From Amphritea japonica ATCC BAA-1530 (GTDB taxonomy: Bacteria; Pseudomonadota; Gammaproteobacteria; Pseudomonadales; Balneatricaceae): 64,000 bases of DNA. The stretch spans positions 1,868,693 through 1,932,692 of the forward strand of contig NZ_AP014545.1 in NCBI RefSeq assembly GCF_016592435.1. The letters are read 5' to 3'. The first letter of the stretch is position 1; each line of letters opens with the position of its first letter. This document shows positions 9,031-18,939 of the stretch, in pieces. The notes below the pieces were generated by a model that saw nothing but the letters and a program-made list of their open reading frames with translations, was not told where the DNA came from and made no database searches. The position numbers and the translations under genes are program-made.

Positions 9031-10920
9031 TTAACTAACTAGCCCGTTGCGACCCATAATCTCCTGAATCTCTGGCAAAGAAGCCGGATCATCAATGGTA
9101 GAAGGGATTGAGTATTCTTTACCATCGGCAATCTGACGTAGCAGCTTACGCAAAATTTTACCTGAACGGGTTTTCGGCAGGCGCTGTACAACGATCGCTC
9201 GTCTGAAGCAGGCTACGGCACCAATCTCTTTACGCACCATGGCCACCAGCTCAGATTCAATCTGAGCATCGTCGATCTCTACACCGTTCTTCAACAGAAC
9301 CAGACCAACAGGCTGTTGTCCCTTAAGAGGATCGTTGATACCGATAACTGCACACTCTGCTACGGCTGGGTGATCTGCAACGATCTCTTCCATCTCACCT
9401 GTCGATAAACGGTGCCCTGCAACGTTGATAACATCATCAGTACGACCCATGATGAAGACGTAACCATCATCATCTTTGTAGCCACCATCACCAGAGCAGT
9501 AATAGCCGGGGAACTCAGATAGGTAACTGGTACGGAAGCGTTCAAAGTCACCCCAGACTGTTGGCAGACAGCTTGGAGGCATCGGCAGTTTAATTGCAAT
9601 ATTACCCTGCTCGCCATTAGGTAGTTCATTACCTTCGTGATCAAGCACGCGAATATCGAAGCCACTCACAGGCACCGTTGATGAACCAGGTTTAGGCTCC
9701 AGCATCTCAACACCGGTCAGGTTACCGCAGATTGCCCAGCCGGTTTCAGTCTGCCACCAGTGATCAATAACAGGCTTACCCAGGGTATCTTTAGTCCAGT
9801 GGTATGTGGGAGGGTCGAGTCGCTCACCTGCCATAAAGATAGTTTCCAGCTTGCTTAAGTCATAGCTTTTGAGCAGTTCGGAATCAGGGTCTTCTTTCTT
9901 AATCGCACGGAAGGCAGTAGGCGCAGCAAACAATGCTTTTGCTCCATACTCTTCACATACACGCCAGAATGCTCCGGCATCAGGTGTCTTAATCGGTTTG
10001 CCTTCGTATACGACGGTAGTACAACCTGCCAGCAGTGGCCCGTATACGATATAGGAGTGTCCAACAACCCAGCCAACATCTGATGCTGCCCAGAATACGT
10101 CGCCTGGCTCCATGTTATAAATCGCTTTCATGCTGTACTTCAATGCTACAGCATGGCCGCCGTTATCACGAACAACACCTTTAGGCTTACCGGTGGTGCC
10201 AGACGTATAGAGAATATAGAGCGGATCTGTTGCTTTAACCGGGGTGCAATCAGCAGGCTCTGCCGTTGCCATCGCCTCAGTCCAGTCAAGATCGCGACCT
10301 TCGATCAGAGTAGCCGTTACTTCAGGACGCTGGAAAACGATACAGCTGTCAGGTTTATGGGCAGACTTCTCAATCGCCTCATCTAACAGGGGCTTGTATG
10401 CGATTACTTTAGCAATCTCGATACCACAGGATGAGGTAACGACAACTTTCGGTTCTGCATCATCAATTCGAACCGCCAGTTCATGGGGCGCGAAACCACC
10501 AAATACAACGGAATGAATTGCACCCAGGCGGGCAACACCCAGCATCGCAATAACTGCTTCTGCGATCATTGGCATATAGATAACAACACGGTCACCCTTT
10601 TCAACGCCCTGAGCCTTCAGGACCCCGGCAAACTTCGCAACTTCATCACGCAGCTCTGAATAGGTGTAACGCTGTTTAGTATTGGTTACAGGAGAGTCAT
10701 AAATCAGTGCATCCTGATCACCACGTCCTGTTTCAACGTGATAATCCAGTGCTAAATAAGCAGTGTTCATCTCACCGTCTGCAAACCAGCGGTAGATATC
10801 ATTTTCATCTTTACTGAGGATGGTTTCTGGTTTTTTAAACCACTTAACCGCTTCAGCTTTTTCTGCCCAGAAGGCTTCTGGAGTTTCGATTGATCTTTTG
10901 TATTCGTCTTTATAGGACAT
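9031..10920 (-). CDS. prpE: Propionyl-CoA synthetase-like AMP-forming acyl-CoA synthetase
   Basis: Activates a short-chain acid (propionate, probably acetate to a lesser degree) to its CoA thioester through an acyl-AMP. The 629-residue length equals PrpE (about 628) and is shorter than Acs (about 650). It has the P-loop-like YTSGTTGKPKGV, then VVRDNGG as in PrpE, the SDVGWVVGHSY and WWQTETGW segments, and the C-terminal PKTRSGK whose Lys588 is the usual acetylation target. The missing prpBCD neighbours mean the propionate assignment rests on sequence alone; a general acetyl/propionyl-CoA synthetase is the alternative. It has its own terminator. Confidence 0.88.
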   Translation of the reverse strand: MSYKDEYKRSIETPEAFWAEKAEAVKWFKKPETILSKDENDIYRWFADGEMNTAYLALDYHVETGRGDQDALIYDSPVTNTKQRYTYSELRDEVAKFAGVLKAQGVEKGDRVVIYMPMIAEAVIAMLGVARLGAIHSVVFGGFAPHELAVRIDDAEPKVVVTSSCGIEIAKVIAYKPLLDEAIEKSAHKPDSCIVFQRPEVTATLIEGRDLDWTEAMATAEPADCTPVKATDPLYILYTSGTTGKPKGVVRDNGGHAVALKYSMKAIYNMEPGDVFWAASDVGWVVGHSYIVYGPLLAGCTTVVYEGKPIKTPDAGAFWRVCEEYGAKALFAAPTAFRAIKKEDPDSELLKSYDLSKLETIFMAGERLDPPTYHWTKDTLGKPVIDHWWQTETGWAICGNLTGVEMLEPKPGSSTVPVSGFDIRVLDHEGNELPNGEQGNIAIKLPMPPSCLPTVWGDFERFRTSYLSEFPGYYCSGDGGYKDDDGYVFIMGRTDDVINVAGHRLSTGEMEEIVADHPAVAECAVIGINDPLKGQQPVGLVLLKNGVEIDDAQIESELVAMVRKEIGAVACFRRAIVVQRLPKTRSGKILRKLLRQIADGKEYSIPSTIDDPASLPEIQEIMGRNGLVS

Positions 10921-11250
10921 AGCACTGGCCCTTCGCTGTAACCATTATTATATGTTTCAGACCGGTAGCACCTGCTTATTGTTATCGAGACCTATCATGG
11001 TGTTTGCAGATGTAACCACTTAAGGAAGGTGTGAACAGGACTCTTCCGTCTCTGTTCGCTCCTTCATTGAAACCACTCTAACGGAGAAAGGCTAAAATTA
11101 AACTACTACAAAAGGCTAAATTGTCTACTATATATGTGATTATTATCAATAATAGGTAGTTTATTGATCTAATACCGTAAAATAATTAGATAAACCACTT
11201 AGATTGTCGACAATCCTGTCCGGGAAGTAAGATTGTTACGAAAGCTTAGT
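10921..11250. other. Intergenic region between panD terminator and prpE
   Basis: About 330 bp of AT-rich DNA without a convincing reading frame. It should contain the prpE promoter. A dyad-like GATTATTATCAATAATAG segment is visible near 11141-11158, but I cannot tie it to a known regulator. Confidence 0.5.
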
Positions 11251-11280
11251 GCATAAAAAAAGCCACCCGAAGGTGGCTTT
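11251..11280 (-). terminator. Intrinsic terminator of panD
   Basis: AAAGCCACC-CGAA-GGTGGCTTT is a 9-bp stem 24 bp past the panD stop, followed on the minus strand by a run of T residues. Confidence 0.88.
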
Positions 11281-11303
11281 AATATTACTGGATAACCAGT
11301 ACT

Positions 11304-11738
11304 CTAATTACTTTCCTGAACGGCAATGCTGTTTTTAATACCGGTCATGATATTGCGTTGATGAAGCTCTTCATCGCTTACTCGGTGAGCATCATTTTCA
11401 TTCTTCGCGTTTTCAAAATAGCAGAGTGTTGGTTGAAAGGTTTCAGCTTCCTGTTCATCCAGTTGCACGTAAGATCCAATGATTAACAGATCTCCTTTTG
11501 AGGCTAGATGCGCTGCGGCGCCATTAACAGAGATTATGCCGCTGTTATCTTCCCCGCGAATTGCGTAGGTTGTGAAACGTTCGCCATTATTAATGTTGTA
11601 GATATGAATCTGCTCATACTCCTTAATGCCGGAGCTTTCGAGTAGAACGCCATCAATAGCGCAGGAACCTTCATAATGAAGTTCCGCATGGGTGACCGTT
11701 ACTCGGTGCAATTTAGCTTTTAAGAATGTTTGCAGCAT
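11304..11738 (-). CDS. panD: Aspartate 1-decarboxylase precursor
   Basis: Makes beta-alanine from L-aspartate for pantothenate and coenzyme A synthesis. It is a pyruvoyl enzyme: the Gly24-Ser25 self-cleavage site in YEGSCAID is intact, and [18 protein letters not shown] and ISVNGAAAH match the family. At 144 residues it exceeds the usual 126 by a charged C-terminal tail (about residues 118-144) that has no known role. The CoA-using prpE lies downstream on the same strand but behind a strong terminator, so they are separate units. A roughly 200-nt leader with several stable hairpins precedes it. Confidence 0.96.
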   Translation of the reverse strand: MLQTFLKAKLHRVTVTHAELHYEGSCAIDGVLLESSGIKEYEQIHIYNINNGERFTTYAIRGEDNSGIISVNGAAAHLASKGDLLIIGSYVQLDEQEAETFQPTLCYFENAKNENDAHRVSDEELHQRNIMTGIKNSIAVQESN

Positions 11739-11762
11739 ATTAATGACCTGCGTCTCAATTTG

Positions 11763-11922
11763 CCGGCAAAGCCGGACATTAATACCGCTGAGCCGAAGCT
11801 CAGCATCTCTTTACCTAGATCCTAAGGTGACACTTCACCATGAATCATCAGCACCAAACCCCAGCATTACTGCTTCACCATCTGCTGATGGCTGGTCTCT
11901 TCGCAACCTCAGTTGCGGGATC
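11763..11922 (-). promoter_or_regulatory. Candidate structured 5' leader RNA of panD
   Basis: Read on the minus strand, 11922 to 11818 folds on paper as a closed multi-branch element. GATCC (11922-11918) pairs with GGATC (11822-11818). Inside are a hairpin at 11902-11917 (CGCAAC/GTTGCG), a long arm pairing 11883-11890 with 11846-11853 and ending in AGCA-GTAA-TGCT (11863-11874), and a hairpin at 11826-11839 (GGTGA/TCACC). Two more hairpins follow toward the gene: GCTGAGC-TTCG-GCTCAGC (11787-11804) and CCGGC/GCCGG (11763-11775). The UUCG and GUAA tetraloops occur only on the minus strand, which favours it as the RNA strand. I do not match it to a riboswitch class. Confidence 0.5.
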
Positions 11923-12205
11923 AAAACAGTTAAGTAGCGTAATAACTTAAGTTAATACATTACTTACCTTTAATTGGAGGGCAATTGTACCAGCAATTTT
12001 TTAAATATTAAGGGCTAATCCCTATAACTTTTGTAGATATTGAGCGGTGATTGCATAGTTTTAGCGCTGATGGGGTCTAAGCTATTGTTCTTAATCGCAC
12101 TTAACCTAAAAGTTTTTCATGCACAGATGAGCCTAACTCACCCAAAACCTGTGAAATTCCTATAAAATAGCCGCCTTTACAATAGGTTATAGATAGGTTT
12201 TCACC
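11923..12205. other. Intergenic region upstream of metH
   Basis: About 280 bp between the panD leader and metH that should hold both promoters. It is AT-rich with no convincing reading frame. I see neither the B12 box of a cobalamin riboswitch nor the core of a SAM or SAH riboswitch in front of metH. Confidence 0.4.
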
Positions 12206-15200
12206 GTGGTAGTAGCAATTCAAACCGATAAGACCGAGCAGCTTAAACAGGCAATGGCAGAACGCGTTCTGGTTCTTGATGGTGGTATGGGCACCATGAT
12301 TCAGGATCGCAAGCTCGAAGAAGAGGATTACCGCGGTAACCGATTTGCCGATTGGGATATCGATCTGAAAGGTAATAACGATCTGCTGGTACTGACTCAG
12401 CCGGATATTATCAGTGAGATTCACCGAGCTTATTTCGAAGCCGGTGCCGATATAGTTGAAACCAATACTTTCAATGCTACCAGTATCGCTATGGCCGATT
12501 ACGCGATGGAATCGATCAGCCATGAAATAAACTTAGTGGCAGCACAGCTTGCACGCACGGTAGCTGATCAGATAACCGCGGAAGATCCGGCTAAACCTCG
12601 TTACGTAGCCGGCGTCCTGGGGCCAACCAACCGTACCTGCTCTATCTCACCCGATGTGAATGATCCAGGCTTTCGTAATGTTAGTTTTGATCAACTGGTT
12701 GAAGCCTATACAGAGTCCATCGATGGCCTGGTAAAAGGCGGCTCCGACATTATCCTGATTGAAACTATATTCGATACGCTGAACGCTAAAGCTGCAATCT
12801 TTGCGGTAGACCAGTACTTTGAAGATCATGCGATGCAGTTGCCCGTTATGATTTCTGGCACTATCACCGATGCATCAGGGCGAACCTTGTCCGGCCAGAC
12901 AACAGAAGCTTTCTGGAACTCCGTGCGTCATATTAAGCCTCTGTCTATCGGCCTTAACTGTGCGCTGGGGCCACAGGAGTTGCGTCAGTACGTTGAAGAG
13001 TTGTCACGGATCGCCAATACTTATGTCTCTGCTCACCCTAACGCTGGCTTGCCTAACGCATTCGGTGGATACGATGAAACACCCTGGCAGATGGCTAAAG
13101 AGATCCGCGATTGGGCCGCTTCGGGCTTTCTGAATATTATCGGAGGCTGTTGTGGTACTACTCCTGAACACGTTACGGCGATGGGTAATGCTGCAAATGA
13201 GCACCCTCCCCGTCAGATTCCAGAGATCCCGGTTGAATGCCGCCTGGCAGGTCTTGAACCACAAAACATCAACAGTGATACCCTGTTTGTAAACGTTGGC
13301 GAACGTACCAATGTTACAGGCTCTGCGATGTTTAAACGCCTTATTAAAGAAGGTGACTACGAAACCGCTCTGGATGTTGCTCGTCAGCAAGTTGAAAACG
13401 GTGCTCAGATCATCGATATCAACATGGATGAAGGGATGCTGGATGCTGAAGCGGCGATGGTACGTTTCCTTACACTGATCGCTTCTGAACCTGATATCTC
13501 CCGTGTGCCGATTATGATCGACTCATCTAAGTGGGAGGTTATTGAGGCGGGCCTGAAATGTATTCAGGGTAAAGGTGTCGTGAACTCTATCAGCCTGAAA
13601 GAGGGTGAAGAGAAATTTATCAAACAGGCAAACCTGCTGCGTCGTTACGGTGCGGCTGTGGTTGTAATGGCATTCGATGAAGATGGTCAGGCCGATACAG
13701 AGAAGCGTAAGATTGAGATCTGTGAACGCTCTTATAAGGTATTAACAGAACAGGTTGGTTTTCCACCGGAAGATATTATCTTCGATCCTAATATATTTGC
13801 TGTCGCCACCGGAATTGATGAGCATAACAACTACGCGGTTGATTTCATCAACGCCACCGGCTGGATTAAGAAGAATCTACCCTATGCGATGATCTCCGGT
13901 GGCGTATCGAATGTTTCCTTCTCTTTCCGCGGCAATAACCCGGTGCGCGAAGCGATCCACTGTGTTTTTCTTTATCACGCCATTCAACAGGGCATGGACA
14001 TGGGTATCGTCAACGCTGGTCAGTTGGCGATCTATGATGATTTACCAGAAGAGCTGCGAGTTGCTGTAGAAGCCGTAATTCTTAATACCGACGATGAAGG
14101 CACCGACAAACTGCTCGAGATCGCTGAAAAGTACCGTGGGGATGGTAGCGCTCAAACCGAAGAAAAGGTACTGGAATGGCGTGGCCTTCCGGTTAAAGAG
14201 CGACTCTCTCATTCTTTGGTAAAAGGTATTGCTGAATTTATCGACGAAGATGTCGAAGAGTGCCGTCAGTTGTTCGACCGCCCTATCCAGGTTATTGAAG
14301 GCCCATTGATGGATGGTATGGGGGTCGTAGGCGATCTGTTTGGTGCCGGTAAGATGTTTCTGCCACAAGTGGTGAAATCTGCACGGGTAATGAAAAAAGC
14401 TGTTGCCTATTTGATGCCCTTTATCGAATTAGAAAAAGAAGGCGCCGGTAGTCAAACCAATGGCAAGATTCTCATGGCTACTGTAAAAGGAGACGTTCAC
14501 GATATCGGCAAGAATATCGTTGGCGTCGTGTTGCAGTGTAATAACTACGAGATCATCGATCTCGGCGTTATGGTCTCTGCCGAAACGATTCTGCGTACCG
14601 CTCGTGAAGAAAATGTCGACATCATCGGTCTGTCAGGCCTGATTACCCCCTCTCTGGACGAGATGGTTCATGTAGCCAAAGAGATGGAACGTCAGGGGTT
14701 TGATATCCCGTTAATGATTGGCGGGGCTACCACCTCAAAAGCGCATACCGCTGTTAAAATTGATAAAGGATATAACCGGGATCAGGTCGTCCATGTTACC
14801 AATGCCTCCCGTGCTGTAAATGTCGCCAGCACCTTGCTTTCAAAAGATAAGAAACCTTCTTATGTCAAAGAGATACAAGAAGATTATGAAGCAGTACGTC
14901 AACGTTTTGCTGAGCGTCAAAACCAGGCGCGCCGGGTTTCGCTTATTCAGGCTAGAGAGAATAAATTCAAAATAGACTGGGAAAACTATACCCCACCAGT
15001 CCCTGCTCAACTGGGTATTCAGCAGTTTGAAAATATCGATCTGAATGAGCTGCGAGACTATATCGACTGGACACCATTCTTCCATTCATGGGAGCTGGCT
15101 GGTCGCTATCCGCGTATTTTGACGGATGAGATTATTGGTGAAGAAGCCACTCGCCTGTTCAACGATGCGAAGGTGTTGCTGGATGACATCATCACCAATC

Positions 15201-15925
15201 GTAAACTTGAAGCACGCGCTGTTGTTGGTCTGTTCCCGGCAAACAGCATTGACGATGACGATATCGAACTCTATACCGATGACAGCCGGTCTGAGGTGTT
15301 AATGACACTGCATAACCTGCGACAGCAAGTTGAGAAGGTCGATGGCAAAGCAAATATGTGCCTTACTGACTTTATCGCGCCAAAAGATAGCGGTAAGCCA
15401 GACTACTTTGGTGCATTTGCAGTGTCCGCCGGCTTCGGCGATCAGGAGATGATTGATGCTTACGAGGCTGATCACGATGATTATAACAGCATCATGGTCA
15501 AAGCTCTGGCAGACCGGCTTGCTGAGGCGCTGGCCGAATACATGCACGCACGTACCCGTCGAGAGTCCTGGGGATATGCATCAGATGAAAACCTCGACAA
15601 CGATGCACTGATAAAAGAAAAGTATCAGGGTATCCGCCCTGCTCCAGGCTATCCAGCCTGCCCCGAGCACACTGAGAAAGGTCTGCTATGGAAACTACTG
15701 GATGTTGAAAGCCGAACCGGCATGACCATTACAGACAGCTATGCAATGTTGCCTACTGCGTCAGTCAGTGGTTGGTATTTCAGTCATCCGCAGTCGCAGT
15801 ATTTTGGTGTGGCAAAGATTGGTGAAGATCAGGTTGAATCCTATGCTCATCGTACCGGCATGGAAAAACCGGTTGCTGAGCGCTGGTTAGCCCCAAACCT
15901 GGGGTATGAGCCAGAAGACGGCTAA
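12206..15925 (+). CDS. metH: Cobalamin-dependent methionine synthase
   Basis: Transfers a methyl group from methyltetrahydrofolate through cobalamin to homocysteine. All four modules are present in 1,239 residues: the homocysteine domain with zinc ligands Cys252, Cys315 and Cys316; the pterin domain (about 365-640, with [10 protein letters not shown] at its start); the B12 cap and B12 domain (about 655-900, cobalt ligand His765 in DVHDIGKN); and the C-terminal reactivation domain (about 905-1235, with [12 protein letters not shown]). The GTG start at 12206 leaves 18 residues before the conserved [11 protein letters not shown], as in E. coli. Single gene with a strong terminator. Confidence 0.98.
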   Translation: MVVAIQTDKTEQLKQAMAERVLVLDGGMGTMIQDRKLEEEDYRGNRFADWDIDLKGNNDLLVLTQPDIISEIHRAYFEAGADIVETNTFNATSIAMADYAMESISHEINLVAAQLARTVADQITAEDPAKPRYVAGVLGPTNRTCSISPDVNDPGFRNVSFDQLVEAYTESIDGLVKGGSDIILIETIFDTLNAKAAIFAVDQYFEDHAMQLPVMISGTITDASGRTLSGQTTEAFWNSVRHIKPLSIGLNCALGPQELRQYVEELSRIANTYVSAHPNAGLPNAFGGYDETPWQMAKEIRDWAASGFLNIIGGCCGTTPEHVTAMGNAANEHPPRQIPEIPVECRLAGLEPQNINSDTLFVNVGERTNVTGSAMFKRLIKEGDYETALDVARQQVENGAQIIDINMDEGMLDAEAAMVRFLTLIASEPDISRVPIMIDSSKWEVIEAGLKCIQGKGVVNSISLKEGEEKFIKQANLLRRYGAAVVVMAFDEDGQADTEKRKIEICERSYKVLTEQVGFPPEDIIFDPNIFAVATGIDEHNNYAVDFINATGWIKKNLPYAMISGGVSNVSFSFRGNNPVREAIHCVFLYHAIQQGMDMGIVNAGQLAIYDDLPEELRVAVEAVILNTDDEGTDKLLEIAEKYRGDGSAQTEEKVLEWRGLPVKERLSHSLVKGIAEFIDEDVEECRQLFDRPIQVIEGPLMDGMGVVGDLFGAGKMFLPQVVKSARVMKKAVAYLMPFIELEKEGAGSQTNGKILMATVKGDVHDIGKNIVGVVLQCNNYEIIDLGVMVSAETILRTAREENVDIIGLSGLITPSLDEMVHVAKEMERQGFDIPLMIGGATTSKAHTAVKIDKGYNRDQVVHVTNASRAVNVASTLLSKDKKPSYVKEIQEDYEAVRQRFAERQNQARRVSLIQARENKFKIDWENYTPPVPAQLGIQQFENIDLNELRDYIDWTPFFHSWELAGRYPRILTDEIIGEEATRLFNDAKVLLDDIITNRKLEARAVVGLFPANSIDDDDIELYTDDSRSEVLMTLHNLRQQVEKVDGKANMCLTDFIAPKDSGKPDYFGAFAVSAGFGDQEMIDAYEADHDDYNSIMVKALADRLAEALAEYMHARTRRESWGYASDENLDNDALIKEKYQGIRPAPGYPACPEHTEKGLLWKLLDVESRTGMTITDSYAMLPTASVSGWYFSHPQSQYFGVAKIGEDQVESYAHRTGMEKPVAERWLAPNLGYEPEDG

Positions 15926-15948
15926 TCGAATCATCATTCTATACCGTT

Positions 15949-15975
15949 AAAAAAACCGCCATCGGCGGTTTTTTT
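15949..15975. terminator. Bidirectional terminator after metH
   Basis: AAAAAAACCGCC-ATC-GGCGGTTTTTTT is a long perfect stem with T-runs on both strands. It lies between the convergent metH and the transglutaminase-like gene and can serve both. Confidence 0.9.
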
Positions 15976-15995
15976 ATTGCTCGAGAGTTAGCCTC

Positions 15996-16805
15996 TTAAT
16001 TAACTCTATACTGACTTTTCTTCACCCAGTTAGCAGAGCTATAGCGAGTGGTGAATTTCGAGCCCGTATTCTGCCAAAAGAACTCATTATTAAACATATG
16101 AGTCGGATGATATTTGCCCTGCAAGCGGGCTAAAGGAAAAACCTTTAAGCGTTTTAAGCCTCGCTTTCGGGTTGCTTCAAGCAAATACTCTTTGCCATCA
16201 ACAAACAACACCACCCAGGCATGCCCCTCACCGTTGTAATCTCCTACCGCCACCCGGGCATCATAGCCTAAACCGATCAGCCAGTCGGCCAGAAGAATAG
16301 CGTGATCTTCGCAATCCCCTACTTTCTGATAGAAAGCCTGTCTGCTGCTTTGCCATACCTCAGGACGCCCCGGATAGGTGATGTGATCGTACTGATAACG
16401 CTTGCGCTGTGAGATGGCATATAGGGCCAGTACAGGATTATCCACCTTGAAAGGCAAGTAACCATCAAAGTAGCTGTTTACCAGGTGATAACGCTGATCA
16501 ATACCCGGCGCGATCATCGTGTAAGCACCGGTTTTACTATTGCGCATGGTATAAATACCGGTCCCGGTTCTACGCTTATTTAATATTTTCTTCAGATCTT
16601 GAGGCTTCAGGGTTAACCGGGTGTTTGATATTTGCAGGCTTCCGGGCCGCATCAATCCCGGTGACACTTCTGGGTTGGCGGGTACTGTCAGTTGCTCCGT
16701 CGCCTCGGCAATCATAAGATCTGTAGAGTCTTTCTGTTCTTGCAATAAAGAGGTCAGCACCACAATAACAAGAAACAGTACGCCCTGCCCCAGGCGCTTT
16801 AGCAT
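15996..16805 (-). CDS. Transglutaminase-like protein, probably periplasmic
   Basis: A 269-residue protein with an N-terminal hydrophobic segment (about residues 8-22, signal peptide or anchor) and a transglutaminase-like papain-fold domain. The expected nucleophile is Cys165 in VGDCEDHA, with His195 in GHAWV. The third triad position appears to be Glu210 in LLEATRK, where Asp is more usual. Such folds serve as cysteine proteases, amidases or cross-linkers; the reaction cannot be told here. It lies 5 bases after the DUF350 gene, so the two are co-transcribed. Confidence 0.75.
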   Translation of the reverse strand: MLKRLGQGVLFLVIVVLTSLLQEQKDSTDLMIAEATEQLTVPANPEVSPGLMRPGSLQISNTRLTLKPQDLKKILNKRRTGTGIYTMRNSKTGAYTMIAPGIDQRYHLVNSYFDGYLPFKVDNPVLALYAISQRKRYQYDHITYPGRPEVWQSSRQAFYQKVGDCEDHAILLADWLIGLGYDARVAVGDYNGEGHAWVVLFVDGKEYLLEATRKRGLKRLKVFPLARLQGKYHPTHMFNNEFFWQNTGSKFTTRYSSANWVKKSQYRVN

Positions 16806-16810
16806 GCTAA

Positions 16811-17041
16811 TTAACCTTTTAGTCCGGACGCCACTATGATGGCGACAAAGATCAGAATGGTTGATGCAAAAATTGAAACGGCTAGGTTGCCTTTCTTCAT
16901 CTCCTCCTCTATATCGATATTTTTAAGCAAACGTTTATCGATCCACAACAGAGCATATACACCTACAATTAGGGCGATAACGGTGTAGCTTAAGTTCAAC
17001 AACAGATTGATAAGAGACGCGCTGAAAAATTCCATTTCCAT
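16811..17041 (-). CDS. Small DUF350-family membrane protein
   Basis: About 76 residues with two hydrophobic helices separated by a charged loop containing IEEEMKKGNLAVSIFAS, the family's conserved 'E-x-x-x-G-N-A' region. Function of the family is not known. There are three possible ATG starts at 17050, 17041 and 17035. AGGA directly abuts the first but sits 9 bases before the second, so I prefer 17041. The transglutaminase-like gene follows 5 bases later, which suggests joint work at the cell envelope. Confidence 0.75.
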   Translation of the reverse strand: MEMEFFSASLINLLLNLSYTVIALIVGVYALLWIDKRLLKNIDIEEEMKKGNLAVSIFASTILIFVAIIVASGLKG

Positions 17042-17144
17042 AGAAGTCATTCCTATTTAAAGCATTGATTGGCAGGATCGCCATGAGCCAGAAGGCACAA
17101 AAGTTCCGATAACTGCTGATTCTCTATGAATAGGAGAAATTTAT

Positions 17145-17873
17145 CTAGTGATGCCAGTGCTCTGTGCCTAACAGGCGCATCTGATCCTTTATCCAGGCAG
17201 TTCTTTGCCAGACGTAGCTGCTGGGGCGGGCAGCGCTCATCCGGTAAGGATTAGGTAAAACCGCAGCCAGCCGAGCCGCCTCAGTGGTCGTAAGATTTTT
17301 TGCCGGTTTATCAAAGAAAGCCTGACTTGCCGCTTCAACGCCATAGATTCCAGGCCCAAATTCAACAATATTAAGATAGACCTCAAGAATTCTTGGCTTA
17401 TCCCATAAGGTTTCCATTAACAGAGTAAATCCCGCTTCGAGCCCTTTGCGCAGATAGCTTTTAGCCGGCCAGAGAAACAGATTCTTAGCTGCCTGCTGGC
17501 TCAGAGTGCTTGCGCCTTTAATTCCTTTGCCTTTCTGATTGTTGCTTATCGCTTTGGAGATCGATTCAAAATCTAACCCCCAATGATGCGGGAATTTCTG
17601 ATCTTCAGCGGCGATGACGGCTAACTGCATCGCTGGCGCTATCTGCTCTAAAGCAACCCATTGATGGTGACTTTCAGCCGGATAATGTTTTGGCGGGTTT
17701 AAGGTACGCTGAATCTTCCACATCCATATCGCAGGATCTATAAAGCGCAGCATCAGTACCAGTAAAACAGGCAGGACTACCAGAGCAAGCAGGCTGCGTA
17801 TAAGCCATTTACGAACAGAGAAACGGGAAACAGGCAATGTGAGATACCGATACAGCAGAAAGAAGTGGATCAT
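17145..17873 (-). CDS. mtgA: Monofunctional peptidoglycan glycosyltransferase
   Basis: Polymerises lipid II into glycan strands at the outer face of the inner membrane. It is 242 residues long, as expected for MtgA, with one N-terminal membrane helix (about residues 24-45) and a GT51 domain. Visible motifs are IAAEDQKF (catalytic Glu90), [16 protein letters not shown], and the [12 protein letters not shown] block followed by GIYGVEAAS. There is no transpeptidase domain. It is followed by the DUF350 pair on the same strand after about 95 bp. Confidence 0.96.
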   Translation of the reverse strand: MIHFFLLYRYLTLPVSRFSVRKWLIRSLLALVVLPVLLVLMLRFIDPAIWMWKIQRTLNPPKHYPAESHHQWVALEQIAPAMQLAVIAAEDQKFPHHWGLDFESISKAISNNQKGKGIKGASTLSQQAAKNLFLWPAKSYLRKGLEAGFTLLMETLWDKPRILEVYLNIVEFGPGIYGVEAASQAFFDKPAKNLTTTEAARLAAVLPNPYRMSAARPSSYVWQRTAWIKDQMRLLGTEHWHH

Positions 17874-17974
17874 ACCGAAAGCTGACTAATTATTGAACAA
17901 TATTAGCAGATGAATAGCGATCAATACTGTGATTAACTATTACTCATCAGAATACAGCAAACGGACTGCGTTCA

Positions 17975-18916
17975 ATGGCTATCGATCTTGAAAAAGTACT
18001 GGTGATTGGCATTTCCAGCCGGGCACTGTTTAATCTTGAGCACGAGAACAGTATCTATTTACAGCAGGATATTGCCGCTTATCGGCGTTTTCAGTTAGAA
18101 CAGGAAGACCAGGTCTTAGAAAAAGGTACTGCCTTTCACCTGGTCGATGCTCTGCTCAGCCTCAACAAGCTATCTGACGAGCGATTGGTTGAGGTCGTCG
18201 TGATGTCAAAAAACAGCCCCGATACCGGTTTAAGAGTGCTGAAGTCGATACAACACCACGGCCTGGATATAACCCGCTCAGCTTTTACCGGAGGCGAACC
18301 ACTGGCTCCTTTTGTCGCCGCTTACAGTGTTGATTTACTGTTAACACGCCATTCTGATGATGCTCAGGAGGCGATCGATACTGAAGACTGTGCTGCTGCA
18401 CTTATCTATGACCCGCCTGAAAGTTTTCAGCCAGACCGGGATACAATACGTATCGCCTTTGATGCTGATGCTGTGCTCTTCTCTGACGAATCTGAATATA
18501 TCTTTAAAACAGAAGGTTTGGCCCGGTTTCAGCAAAATGAGTCAGAAAACGAAGATGTCGCACTACCCGATGGCCCTTTCGCCAAACTGGTCAGGTTACT
18601 CGCGCGGTTAAATGAAAAACTCGGCGCTGATCGTTCCCCTTTGAGACTGTCGATTGTCACTGCACGTAATGGACCCGCGCATTTACGGGTCATTAAAACA
18701 CTGAGGCAATGGGGTGTATTTGTGGACCAGGCATTCTTTCTTGGCGGAACCAGTAAAGAGCCTGTACTGAGCGCTCTGAAACCTCATATTTTTTTCGATG
18801 ATCAACCCGTTCATCTGGTTAATGCATCAAAACAGGTACCCAGCAGTCAGGTGCCCTACCGCAGTGATTCACCCATACAAGAGTTATCAGAGCAATCTGA
18901 TACATTGCCAGAATAG
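17975..18916 (+). CDS. Cytosolic 5'-nucleotidase (NT5C1-like family)
   Basis: A 313-residue protein of the family related to animal cytosolic 5'-nucleotidase I, which removes phosphate from nucleoside monophosphates. Recognisable stretches are VIGISSRALFNLEHEN near the N-terminus, AFTGGEPLAPF, IAFDADAVLFSDESE (the haloacid-dehalogenase-type Asp motif), SIVTARN, and FFLGG near the C-terminus with FFDDQ. Substrate preference cannot be told from sequence. It is a single gene between divergent mtgA and the convergent EamA gene. Confidence 0.85.
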   Translation: MAIDLEKVLVIGISSRALFNLEHENSIYLQQDIAAYRRFQLEQEDQVLEKGTAFHLVDALLSLNKLSDERLVEVVVMSKNSPDTGLRVLKSIQHHGLDITRSAFTGGEPLAPFVAAYSVDLLLTRHSDDAQEAIDTEDCAAALIYDPPESFQPDRDTIRIAFDADAVLFSDESEYIFKTEGLARFQQNESENEDVALPDGPFAKLVRLLARLNEKLGADRSPLRLSIVTARNGPAHLRVIKTLRQWGVFVDQAFFLGGTSKEPVLSALKPHIFFDDQPVHLVNASKQVPSSQVPYRSDSPIQELSEQSDTLPE

Positions 18917-18939
18917 CATTCGCGACACCTGGAGATGGA

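Noticed and set aside
11135-11160. Fur-box-like GATTATTATCAATAATAG upstream of prpE
   Set aside because: Only one hexamer agrees well and the whole region is AT-rich.
11890-11922. CCCGCAACTG in the panD leader (minus strand) resembling the cobalamin riboswitch core
   Set aside because: The match is short, the other conserved blocks and the B12 box are missing or out of order, and the element points to panD, not metH.
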